NCBI GenBank assembly: GCA_963556145.1
Contig: OY744461.1
Span: 4,898,001-4,962,000, forward strand
Source of the DNA: Hygrocybe punicea
Lineage: Eukaryota > Basidiomycota > Agaricomycetes > Agaricales > Hygrophoraceae
Direction of reading: 5' to 3'
DNA length: 64,000 nt
Position numbers and translations under genes: made by a program. The notes under the pieces were generated by a model. It had not been told where the DNA came from, did no database searches, and saw nothing but the letters and a program-made list of their open reading frames with translations. Positions 52,701-61,030 of this stretch are shown piece by piece. Position 1 is the first letter of the stretch, and each line of letters begins with the position of its first letter.

Positions 52701-54524
52701 ATCCATGTGATTCAATTTCAGCCATTCTAAAGCTGCAGAAACTCGCCTTCGGCGAACCAATAAAGGCGTTCGCTCCATGTCTTCTGGAGTTGGTCTGGCA
52801 GGACCAGTGAAAATAAACGCTAGCACTTCATCAAGTTCTTTAATTGTTGGAGGCAACCATTGATATATCTTTGGTGTTGGGTTTTGAAACATGATAGCAT
52901 TTGCTTTCATTTTATGCATCCCAGATGAGACACGAACAATACATTTGTTGTGACGAACACGGGCAATCAAAAGTTGTTCAGCAAATGTTAGATTTTGAAG
53001 TTGTGCAGGAATTCTTCCCATCCAAAGTCCATTCGCCAAAGCATATTTGGGAGTTTGGCCTTTATTCAGACTGAGCACACATGGTTTGCATATCCATTTA
53101 CATGTGTCATCTAGCACTGGACCTTTGATATCCTCTATTGGATCAGAACAATGATATCGTTCACATCTTGTGATTCCCATATTGTCTCTAGTTAATATTT
53201 TCAGATTAACCTTCGTCTTTGACAATAAAGACATGTTTTTCAATGCAACCAATTGACCACATACAGCACACCCACTTTCTTGGAAACATTCAGGTGATGT
53301 ATCTCTGCACCAGTTGCTGATTATGGTTTCCTTCAATTCAATAGATGGAGGAGGAGGAGGAAATAATTGCTCATCTGACTTGTCCAATTCTTCTTTCATT
53401 TGAGCCTGAGTTTCTTCTTTGCCGCACTCATATGTTTCTGTCATTTTTTGTCTTCTGTACCACTGTTTACACAGGTCTTTATGTGATTTAATATCATGCA
53501 CATGAAAAATAGAAACATGAGTATCACAAGCTGAACAATTATGCCTCATTAATGCCACAGATAGATCTTGTCCATGTAATCTTCGTAATGTCTTTGACAA
53601 ATATATACCATGTATTGTTGTTATTTCACCAATATCCTTCACTGTCAAATTTGGCAGAAGTTCATGTAAAGGCATTTTAACACATGCATATGTTTTTCTA
53701 TCTTCATATAAAGTGTTGGCTGTTTGTTCATCAATATGCCCCACATATTCGAATAATATGTCAGAATCATGGTTGATATTATTAGACGGTAGCATAAAAG
53801 ATTGAAGAAAGCTAAACTTGAATGTTGGTATTCGTTTACCACCACCAATGTAGTCATATCTATGAACGAAATTTATATATAAAGATTTAAACAAGTGTCC
53901 GAATAAATTCAAATTGAACACAATTATGTTTGAACGGCTATGCCGTATTATGAAACATAGTGTGGTCCACAGCAATGTTGCATGTGATAGAGAACTAGTA
54001 ATACAATGAAATAAATATGCTTTGAAATCATGTCGTCTCAATAGCGATCGCATGAGCAATGCTTTGATCATTTTACAACGACATTGGACAGTGATAGGTT
54101 TGAGAAGACAATACAAAGCAAAGAGATATTTAGGAGGTAAGAAATATGTTCTGGCATATTGAATAGAACGTATTCGCATTTTGAAGGCGCTATTTTTAAA
54201 TGTAGTCCAAACGAATAATGGATCGACTGTCAAGTTATCTTTTGTTTCTTTTGTTATTCCAATGATCTTTACATATAGTGTTGCATTTATTTGCATCAAT
54301 ATTGTTGCATCGCCCTGATCTGGGGCCAACTCATGTTCTATGAGTTTTCTTTGAAAAACATCCAATTCTTGGGTCAAGGTCGATATCACAGGACAGGAAA
54401 TTGGTTCAGGAGAGATATACATAAGTTTGTCTTGGCATAGTTGTGGAAATAATGTTGCATTTGCAAGGAAATATAGATAAGTCAAACATGCAATGCAGAC
54501 ACGGATGATGTTGTGGGGATTCAT
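46779..54524 (-). CDS. Helitron Rep-helicase-protease protein, copy 3 (2,581 aa, intact)
   Basis: A single exon from ATG 54,524 (MNPHNIIRVCIACLTYLYFL). Approximate residues: hydrophobic N-terminus 1-30; membrane-like segments 130-215; cysteine region with MRHNCSACDTHV (about 330), ESGCAVCGQL, WICKPCVLSLNK; Rep HUH box TLHLHMLLWI (about 955) and Y2 motif VAYITDYITKFSLKTY (about 1,148); acidic linker 1,330-1,400; helicase with GGMAGTGKSQ (about 1,705), IDEVSM (1,780), FAGDFGQLPP, RENMRQ; then AMTDYACQGHTCPNN, where the usual AHxxQGKTRP is changed (His to Tyr, Lys to His). C-terminal protease: WSCAYDSLFTILLAIW (Cys about 2,328), CLKCINCEN and CQLCWGN, GDAHFTARIF (His about 2,527), WFHDGI. Clearly a separate lineage from copies 1 and 2, which are closer to each other. 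Changed helicase motif may lower activity. Confidence 0.92.
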   Translation of the reverse strand: MNPHNIIRVCIACLTYLYFLANATLFPQLCQDKLMYISPEPISCPVISTLTQELDVFQRKLIEHELAPDQGDATILMQINATLYVKIIGITKETKDNLTVDPLFVWTTFKNSAFKMRIRSIQYARTYFLPPKYLFALYCLLKPITVQCRCKMIKALLMRSLLRRHDFKAYLFHCITSSLSHATLLWTTLCFIIRHSRSNIIVFNLNLFGHLFKSLYINFVHRYDYIGGGKRIPTFKFSFLQSFMLPSNNINHDSDILFEYVGHIDEQTANTLYEDRKTYACVKMPLHELLPNLTVKDIGEITTIHGIYLSKTLRRLHGQDLSVALMRHNCSACDTHVSIFHVHDIKSHKDLCKQWYRRQKMTETYECGKEETQAQMKEELDKSDEQLFPPPPPSIELKETIISNWCRDTSPECFQESGCAVCGQLVALKNMSLLSKTKVNLKILTRDNMGITRCERYHCSDPIEDIKGPVLDDTCKWICKPCVLSLNKGQTPKYALANGLWMGRIPAQLQNLTFAEQLLIARVRHNKCIVRVSSGMHKMKANAIMFQNPTPKIYQWLPPTIKELDEVLAFIFTGPARPTPEDMERTPLLVRRRRVSAALEWLKLNHMDYYDLDISYENLAQYPDHGIPVVVAYRPADTNKEPEATSAFDNEVEDGVEDGPCPFVVSGVTGENLDITSPKALIARATKHLIDDHGGVLAISHARNPESFFNNPQLYPMMFPCLFPYGLGGISSIDNDVLSISDMMHKRHLLMYHDKRFQTDPYFPLIAFNQEQIKDSTTGGYLLTNKHNFNDIADRLMNINTAVLDDLSKRLSRGDRVKPDTSEEKACYKLISDLDHVAGQVKGSITNKKYMRNEIWSLISYIGAPTWFITFAPADINHPLCLYYADNKEKFYPKLRLPQDCYKLIANNPVAGARFFHFTTEMFIKHILGINESHPGLYGNTSGYYAMVEEQGRLTLHLHMLLWIKGCLTPQEIRDKIMGENSDFQKRLVEYLESLCVGQFMTGSKDEVSQKMEQTMSKPEYQPPTCVMPDPPSYNCSMNCQYHNKRSTWWQRFQDVVDDLLLRLNVHNRHDGKKKPYCLNSKGECKQRFPRDIFQQTFVEPNTGALNLKHGEPWINTVTPEVTYMLRCNSDVTSLLSGTAIKAIVAYITDYITKFSLKTYSIFEVIKSIFDKNSEMIGGDLKRKDKVRKLFTQIVNSLTSKMEIGAPMASLYVLGNPDHYTSHKFVPFFWRSYVKEVISAWSDEEIPNICEDQNNAQKVVIGKNNGAYIGLSKVNNYMFRPALYDNVSLYDWIRLATMEPKKRRTKTKTKRARKEPVQNQIFDNLGCDDLSDSCTEPTNVDYSSDDNLSDVVDNDILMEIDEIPKPDSLNRHAGTEIADKTNEVDLNKLTKFENDYTLHSNHPQYLTHHAKMKGNDPFIVPNFIPNTLPRADRGDREYYCCTMLTFFKPWRSGKELKSKLQTWDNAFIDHEFSKRELEIMKYFGLRYECLDARDDFSAKRQKNNTANIRYSWATSNGLDELDDMHNAEFAFNGDDFNNNIDEDNNDTEILLKLGQKGQKRKDQMLIAERTLKRSGWLNDCIDGTPDIGPLIPIEPPVVQSAKLWRTAVLAKKKEIIDDRNKNLPTNTATINKLGNFQYNDVKIVDAAYINHMFIPANRADRHLIDVTINDYKLNTDQKRAFHIIANHSTLINGSDKLRMYLGGMAGTGKSQVIKALTSFFGKHNENHRFVVLAPTGGAAALVNGSTYHSILGINQGGSSRSLAQVRANLDGVDYIFIDEVSMLSCRDMYKISAQCAKARGVYDEPFGGINMIFAGDFGQLPPAMSGAPLYSGTVGVQINSSQTIANQEAAIGKALWHQITTVVILRENMRQTNQSEEDVQLRLALENMRYKACTPKDIAFLRTRVAGKGPNDPKLAQKKFRNVSVITALNAQKDKINELGIQRFAAENRRPLTSFYSIDRWNDPTSSNSKRKSHHMSTILDPIRHTKILELSLQKLLWSQPHASSSDHIPGRLDLCVGMPVMLRNNDATECCITKGAEGLVVGWQSAIGPEQQTVLDTLFVRLLNPPKKINIEGLPENVVPITKHVTSTMCSLPNDDVISLSREQVLVLPNFAMTDYACQGHTCPNNVVDLSSCRNHQSYYTCLSRSASAAGTIIMQGFDPKVITGGASGYLRQEFRELELLDEITKLKYQGLLPDHVKGDQRNSIIDQFRKWKGKSYIPKNIHHAIAWKATEQLNQYTTQPSPWQLIKPMNKNQKADFRNLNFVPAKGTVPITVTHKNSTANVLQNKKRKLQQVVSSSSIVKKRRKTSTIELNEPKGFIWDAQDWSCAYDSLFTILLAIWNEDPSSWKKRFNSINEISKILSLGFKRSKNHTTDLETVRNTIRHLLHQDKPEIFPYGQVGIAISDLAHYIMKANEPMTSTCLKCINCENITILENDRCDAIFHCSYSFSGTISTCLAQIIVNRQRHKCQLCWGNITKFIAFNKIPPLIMFTVDSIENLIISQVINLSIDDISTAYTLRGIVYFGDAHFTARIFINSMVWFHDGISTRSICINEGDIDDFSNINLLSCNGNNAVLFIYAQS

Positions 54525-55294
54525 GAGGATTTGTGACAGTAAGAGGAAACACCGCCCATTTAACTAGTCAAGTGGTTCGGATCATGAATAACAATTAACA
54601 CAATGGGATTGATCATATGACATTATATTATTTGTAAGCTTTTTCCAAAACACCATAAGGCGTGCCTGAATCTTTAGAAATCTGTGTTTACTTTTTTTAT
54701 TCCATTCTATGTTCCTGTGACATGCCTTGATACAGGCCAAAAATGCATCTGTATCATGAATAGCTGCCTTACGATCTTATTAGGGGTCTGGCTGACAAGA
54801 CATTGATCAAACCGACTGAGAAGAACAATGGTACCCCCTTTTAAGATATTTTGTGGATTTAATCTTCAGAGTCTCAGTGATATTCATTTCTAGCTTGCTC
54901 AACAGACAAAACAGGTATTGAAGTTGAACAACCAGGCTGTTTGACAACTGTGCATATTTGACAATTGCTTGGTAATTCATGGAAATTATCATTGTTCTTC
55001 ATCCTTGTCAGAAATACATTGTCATTTTTATGGAGCTGTACGTATCATTCCCACACAAGTATACTGTATTATTCCGGTACCAAAGAGTCATAGCTCCCCT
55101 TGGAGTGACAGTTATATCTTCCACTACAAGAGGGGGTTTTGTTACTCTTGTATCATTGTATCCTCATTTAATAGGTCCATAAAGTTCGTGATTCTGGTTT
55201 CTTACATATATTCAATTTTAATTTTCGTTAGCCCGAACCTAAGTCATCTCAGGTTGTCCTTCTCAGGTTGAGTGAGTCGGTAGTTGTACTATGA
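54525..55294 (-). other. 5-prime non-coding region of Helitron copy 3
   Basis: A/T-rich; no gene. GAAGAACAATGG at 54,820 and CATTGTTCTTC at 54,990 are inverted. Confidence 0.45.
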
Positions 55295-55617
55295 ACTGAA
55301 CTGAAAGTAATGCATTCACCAGGATATATTTTAGACAAACAGATTTTCAGTCAACAAGATTGATGCCTTACGTTGTATCTATGCTTACTATCATGCTCAA
55401 TTCTTATGGTCATAGGACAGTAACACAAACCATTTTTAATGGAGCAAAAAGAAATACATATATAGAAACTGTACAAATGTTAATAGTAGCGATGTATGAG
55501 GAGGACATTTGAGGGCACAGATTGTCACCAAGTTTCCAGAAATCAACGACTGGGATACAGTCTTTTTAGTCAAATATAATGAATACTCCACAAAAGAAGG
55601 ACTTACTCCTCCGAAAT
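55295..55617. other. Intergenic
   Basis: No supported feature except the GTTCAG-like piece at 55,295-55,316. Confidence 0.4.
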
Positions 55618-57540
55618 TAAGGCCCGGGATCAAGTTTGGATGTCGATGGCTTGGGAGATGAAGGCCTCGTTTGGCTTGGAGTAGTGGAGAGTAGGATTTC
55701 GGGTGGAACGATGTTGCTCCAATCCACATCCATTGATGAAGCGCTGGGCTCTGCAGGGGTCGATGACTGGTGGCGTAACGATGCACGCGTATTGGGACGG
55801 AATCCTAGGACATGGAGAAGATCAGAATTGGAATATATACAGCCTATGATGTAATGTTGAAATACATACCCGGAGTCGGAGACTTCTTCGGTGGCTTCAC
55901 CAGGTTGAGCTTCTCTACGATAATGCCCGCTTGCTCCGAAGCAACATCCAATTTCCTCCTCTTTGCCATCTCGCCATCCTCGTGACCATCGCTGGGAGAC
56001 ATCTTTTCAGGTTCGGGAGATCTGTCATCGTTGTCCATGGTTATATCATTATCAACATCCAACAACCCCGCCCACTCTGGTCCTAAAATGTCCAACTTCG
56101 CGGATTCCAGTGCCACAACATCCGGCTCGGGGGCGATGGGTGGCTTAATCTCCATTGTCAATTTCTCCGATGCCGATTGCCGGGTTGTGCACGATGACCC
56201 AATTTCAACAGCGACTGCGAGATGTCAGTGCATTAATCATAACAAGGTGAGCAACGTACGCATTTGGGCCTTAGACTGCTTCTTCTTTACCAGGGCTACG
56301 TCCTCCTCCATCTTTACGTCGTCTATACATGAATAAATGTGTTGGATCATCGTTTTGATATTCGGAATTCAATCACTCACCCTCATCGTCGTCCTCGGCT
56401 TTGGACTTGATTGTGCGCTCTGTCATGATGAAGGGTTTGCATGTATGACAATCACAGACAATGAAAGTACTTACTGGACTTGGGCTTGGGCTTGGGCTTC
56501 TTTTTGTCCTTCTCGGACGAATTGTCTGCGCCACCTGAATATTCAATAGATCTATACACCACTATGGTTGAAAATTTGTACAAACCAGCAGAAGATGCCT
56601 TCTGTTTTTTGACCGATTTTGACTTGGCTTTGCCCTTGCCCTTGCCCTGGGCAACTGGCTCCTCTGCAAATGTATTATATCATTAGCACAATCACACATG
56701 TAATTCTAGATCACACCTTCATCATCATCCGCCACATCAGAATCGACGAGGACACTATGTCCTTTACACCAAGCAATAACATGACCGATGATCTCGAGCT
56801 TTGTGGCGTCCGGAAGCCCACCGAATGACCAATTTGCCAAGGTTCCGCTGTGCCATGCTGGCACGGATTCGTCGTATTTTGCCCAATCTATGATGCCAGA
56901 CGTGAGAATTCATTTGGCCATAAATACATATATACTTACCTAGATCCTCGGGCTTGATCTCGGTGTTCACAGCGCCATGTTGAATCAAAGCCGATGGAGA
57001 ATGTTTCCTGACATAAAATTCTTTCAGGAGCCAATCATCGAAGATCTTGCTTCGCCAGTCACGGGTAACCTCGTTTGCCCGTTTCGCCACCAAGACTTCT
57101 GCCCAAATTTCGTCCATGACGGTGTCGGTATACTTGAGGTAATCCCGAAGTGAATCGGTCCCTTCCTTATCATTTTTGACGTAGTCCGGCGAGTAGTTGG
57201 GTGCCTTGTTGTATGCGATGGCTGCTGTCACATAGATGTACATATCCATTTGATAAATCAAGCGACGGAGCGGTTCCTCGTATCGTTCGGGGATTTCGCG
57301 CCATAACTCACCTCGGGCGGTGGCATCGTGGGGGTGTGTCTTCAGTACATAGAGATTACGAGAAAATACGGGAATGGTGCCGGATTCCTTGTTGGGTGCC
57401 AGAATCTTGGGCGGGACCATGTACTGGATTTGGAAGATGCGATGTAGCTCCTGCAGCTTTTTGGGCAGCGCATCAGGCCAGTACTTGAAGGCGGCGGGAT
57501 TGACAGCGGGAGTCGAGGTTTTGACGACTGGCAAGGACAT
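55618..57540 (-). CDS. Unrecognised 8-exon protein, about 510 aa
   Basis: Exons: 57,540-56,940; 56,887-56,717; 56,663-56,586; 56,534-56,475; 56,419-56,392; 56,322-56,260; 56,214-55,870; 55,804-55,618. All introns have GT-AG ends and the joined length is a multiple of three (511 codons). Start MSLPVVKTSTPAVNPAAFKY. The N-terminal 260 residues look globular (YWPDALPKKLQELHRIFQIQ; GELWREIPERYEEPLRRLIY; WRSKIFDDWLLKEFYVRKHS; YDESVPAWHSGTLANWSFGG). The rest is charged and low in complexity (GKGKGKAKSKSVKKQK, KKKPKPKPKS, acidic DDDE) with MAKRRKLD as a possible nuclear signal. No known catalytic motif. Gene structure is well supported; function unknown. Confidence 0.8.
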
Positions 57541-57929
57541 GGTAGATGAAATAAAAGTTTTTTGGTCGACGTGTGAGGCGATTTGAGAGCAAAAGAAAAG
57601 GGTGGATTTATTACTCAACGCTCCAGACTATGAATACGGATGTCACGACCACGTGACCAGATCAATCGCCACATGTTCGACCTCATGTTCGGCTTCTTTG
57701 CATGCATAAACAACAGATCTATTTATTTATGTTTTTGATGTGGCTTGAGCTTAGAAGTTGTCCAAAGCTAGTAATTGCACGCAGAAAACCGACATGTGCA
57801 GCGTATGGAATATTTTCCAGTTGGTAAGGCGATAAATCGAGTTAATTCGTTCGATGAATATTCACGGACTGGTCCGTTGACGGAAAAGCACAACAAGTCT
57901 GACTTGTTGGATGGATGTAGAAGGACTAG

Positions 57930-58865
57930 ATATACTACAACAAACATGTTGTTTGGTGTGTTCGGTCACCGGACATGTTTGGTGGATGTCAATGTACGAC
58001 TAGATATACTACACCGAACACATCGAACATGTTCGGTGTGTTCGGTGGAGATGTTTGGTGGATGTCAACCAACGGTTGTGACTAGATATACCACACCGAA
58101 CACATCGAACATGTTCGGTGTGTTCGGTGGAGATGTTCGGTGGATGTCAACCAATGGTTGTGACTAGATATATCACACCGAACACATCAAACATGTTCGG
58201 TGTGTTCGGTGGACATGTTCGGTCAACGTTGGTGAACCAATATTACTAGATATACTACACCGAACACATCGAACATGTTTGGTGTGTTCGGTGTGATATA
58301 TCTAGTCACAACCGTTGGTTGACATCCACCGAACATCTCCACCGAACACACCGAACATGTTCGATGTGTTCGGTGTGGTATATCCGGTCACAACCGTTGG
58401 TTGACATCCACCGAACATCTCCACCGAACACACCGAACATGTTCGATGTGTTCGGTGTGGTATATCCGGTCACAACCGTTGGTTGACATCCACCGAACAT
58501 CTCCACCGAACACACCAAACATGTTCGATGTGTTCGGTGTGGTATATCCGGTCACAACCGTTGGTTGACATCCACCGAACATCTCCACCGAACACACCGA
58601 ACATGTTCGATGTGTTCGGTGTAGTATATCTAGTAATATTGGTTCAGCAACGTTGACCGAACATGTCCACCGAACACACCGAACGTGTTCGATGTGTTCG
58701 GTGTGATATATCTAGTCACAACCGTTGGTTGACATCCACCGAACATCTCCACCGAACACACCGAACATGTTCGATGTGTTCGGTGTAGTATATCTCCTCA
58801 TAATGGTTGGTTGACATCCACCGAACATCTCCACCGAACACACCGAACACGTCCGATCTGTTCGG
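57930..58865. repeat. Palindromic satellite, ~83-bp units, array inverts at about 58,274
   Basis: The unit contains a 32-bp near-perfect palindrome (CCGAACACAY...GTGTTCGG centred on CATG) plus GGAGATGTTCGGTGGATGTC and AACCAACGGTTGTGACTAG. Left of 58,274 the units run forward; right of it they run in reverse, including the mirrored variant unit (caacgttggtgaaccaatatt at 58,224, aatattggttcagcaacgttg at 58,636). About 4 units left and 7 right. Frames here are artefacts. Confidence 0.9.
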
Positions 58866-59120
58866 TGGATATTGCTCTTTCAAGACATTTAAATGATTCC
58901 ATTGCTGATCAACGTGTTTGGCACGTGTTCGTTGTTTTATCATTGCCACTCTTGTCAGGTGACATAATTCCGACGTCTTATAATTAGAAGGTTTGTGGAA
59001 TCGTCACCACCCGCTATCAACCACCCTGAAAGTAATCAATCATTAAGGTATTGATGTATTAATGATATCTGTGTCTGTTCCTCATATCACCCATCCGAAA
59101 TCCTGCCTAGGTCCACAAAC

Positions 59121-60943
59121 ATGCCATATAAGAAGGAACTTGGTTATGAACTTTGCATGCACATCTGCCCTGGTCGAAAATGCGACTCTCCAAAAACGAA
59201 ATGTCTTTTGTGGAAGAAGGAAGGCAACTCCTGCCAAAGACATGTCGGATCCGCACACCAACATCCCAAATGCATTTCGTCTGGAATTTGTCCGCAGTCG
59301 GTATGTCTTGGTCGCAACATGCGTGAAAATTCGCAGGGTGTCCGCAATGCGACGGCCGCGGAACTCGATCTCCTTCCACGCAAAAGGCTATCATCTGACT
59401 CTGAGATGGAAACATCATCTGACTGTGAAACGGAACCGCCAACCACCGTAAGCAACAATGAACGCCGTATAACCACATTAAGCAACAATGACGGCCGTGT
59501 TTTCAAAATCCTTTTTATCCTTGACCCAACAACTCGTATCGCGAGCAAAGCTGCAGCCATTAACGATCTTGCATTCGTCACCACGACCATATCCGACATC
59601 GAACTCGATACCATTGCCCATCTTGATGGTTACGTCCATATCATCAAGTCATACAAGAGTCGCTATTCAGCATGTATTCAAGAATGGGTAATGTCTATTG
59701 TTTAATTTGTGGATTGTTGATACTGAAACGTATTTCACAACAAACAGGTTTATATCGGAATGCGACTACATCATGAGGATGGAGCCCGGCGCTTCAATGT
59801 CAAATACATATTTTGGCCCGAGTTCCTTCATGCAATACTTCGCCATCAAGACAAAGGCGATACGTGGCAAAAGTTCGCATCGGCAGATTGTGTATTTGGT
59901 GGTGTGGATATGGGAATGTCATACATGTAAGATTGACATCGCTTTAATTAATTCTGCTCCGTTTTCGCTGCATTATACTGATGTCTTGACAGCGGTAACC
60001 AATACGGATTGACACTGGAAAATGTGTCGATTTTCATGACTGGCATGGACGAACTCTGTCGAACGGCACACATCTGGCCGCCTCCGAAGCAGATGAACAC
60101 GGTCCATTCAAAATGGATACAAAATCAAAACTTGCTTCATGTCGCTTTGAATGTAACGCATACGATACGCCCTCAAGCAAAATTATTAAACGATGGCGAC
60201 CAATTCCCACCGAATATTGTCTTGAAACGGACACACAGCGACACCGGTCATCACGTCCTATTACCTGGCGACGCCAAGCAAAATTGGGAATACATGCGCA
60301 ATAACTGTGAGGTTCCAGGTTCACGTTGGTTTGGGCAAACGTACATCGAACCACTGAGTAAGATGGGCGAATGGCGTGTGTTTCTAGTTGGTGGAAAGGT
60401 CGTGTATACGGTGCACACCCTGTACAACAAGGAAAGCAAGTCCTGGAAGTGGGATATCGTCTCAAGTTTCTATACCTTGGATGAGTTAAGGTGAGTGCCC
60501 TTCATTTTCACTTGTCATATCATATGCATGATTGTCTTAACTTTGTCAGAATATTTCAAACGCAGGGGACTCTATTGAAGACGGTGGCGTGCAATCCGGA
60601 CAGGGGCACCATTTCTATTCGAGAGCAAGGCAGAAACGAGTTCTTCGACTTTGTCCAAAGGACCTATTAAGGGCTTTATGCGATAGAGTCCAATATGGTT
60701 GGTGGAAAACCATCGATGAGTGTTTTTTGCCGTATGGACATATCGCTCATTGTGGATTCCAAAACGGATACTGTGTCCTATTTCGTGAACGAGGTGGAAC
60801 GTTATCACACATGCAGCCTCTGGTCGAACATGAAGTCAGGTCTGAAATCCGTTCGAGCACCCATTGGCTCATTAGCAGACACTTTTGCAGGGGTTTTCTA
60901 TAAATGGTTGATTGACATCAAAGGTCCATACTCATATTTGTAA
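59121..60943 (+). pseudogene. ATP-grasp-like protein with one in-frame stop
   Basis: Exons: 59,121-59,687; 59,748-59,926; 59,993-60,490; 60,550 onward. Start MPYKKELGYELCMHICPGRK, a Cys/His-rich N-terminus (CPGRKCDSPKTKC, HVGSAHQHPKC). The C-terminal half resembles an ATP-grasp fold by pattern: NIVLKRTHSDTGHHVLLPGD, WFGQTYIEPLSKMGEWRVFL, VGGKVVYTVHTLYN, then SVFCRMDISLIVD and YFVNEVERYHTCSLWSN. ATP-grasp enzymes join a carboxylate to an amine or thiol using ATP. The stop TAA at 60,668-60,670 cuts between VQRTY and GLYAIESNMVGGKPS, yet the frame stays open and motif-bearing to 60,943 (545 residues if read through). Either a young pseudogene, an allele, a base error, or readthrough. Confidence 0.65.
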
Positions 60944-61030
60944 TATTATCTGTACAGTCAATGGATCGGTTCGCGTTTATTTCACAAAACAGACATAAGA
61001 TACAAATATAAATGATGCTAAGTGGAGCAA
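60944..61030. other. Short convergent intergenic gap
   Basis: Eighty-seven bases between two convergent genes. No feature. Confidence 0.5.

Larger units (their letters stand above)
46710..55294 (-). mobile_element. Helitron copy 3 (5-prime end tentative)
   Basis: 3-prime end on the minus strand: ACATGCCATGCAAAGCAATG, GGCCCACACCCCA, CTAG, with T following; this is the canonical CTRR form, after the hairpin at 46,724-46,741. The 5-prime end is proposed at 55,294 (minus strand TCATAGTACAACTACC), because Helitrons begin with TC and GTTCAG-rich sequence like that beyond the 3-prime end lies just outside. The base before it is T rather than A, so this end is weak. Confidence 0.6.

Noticed and set aside
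57930..58865. CRISPR-like array of regular palindromic repeats
   Set aside because: Eukaryotic context, no unique spacers (the whole 83-bp unit is repeated), and the array reverses direction.
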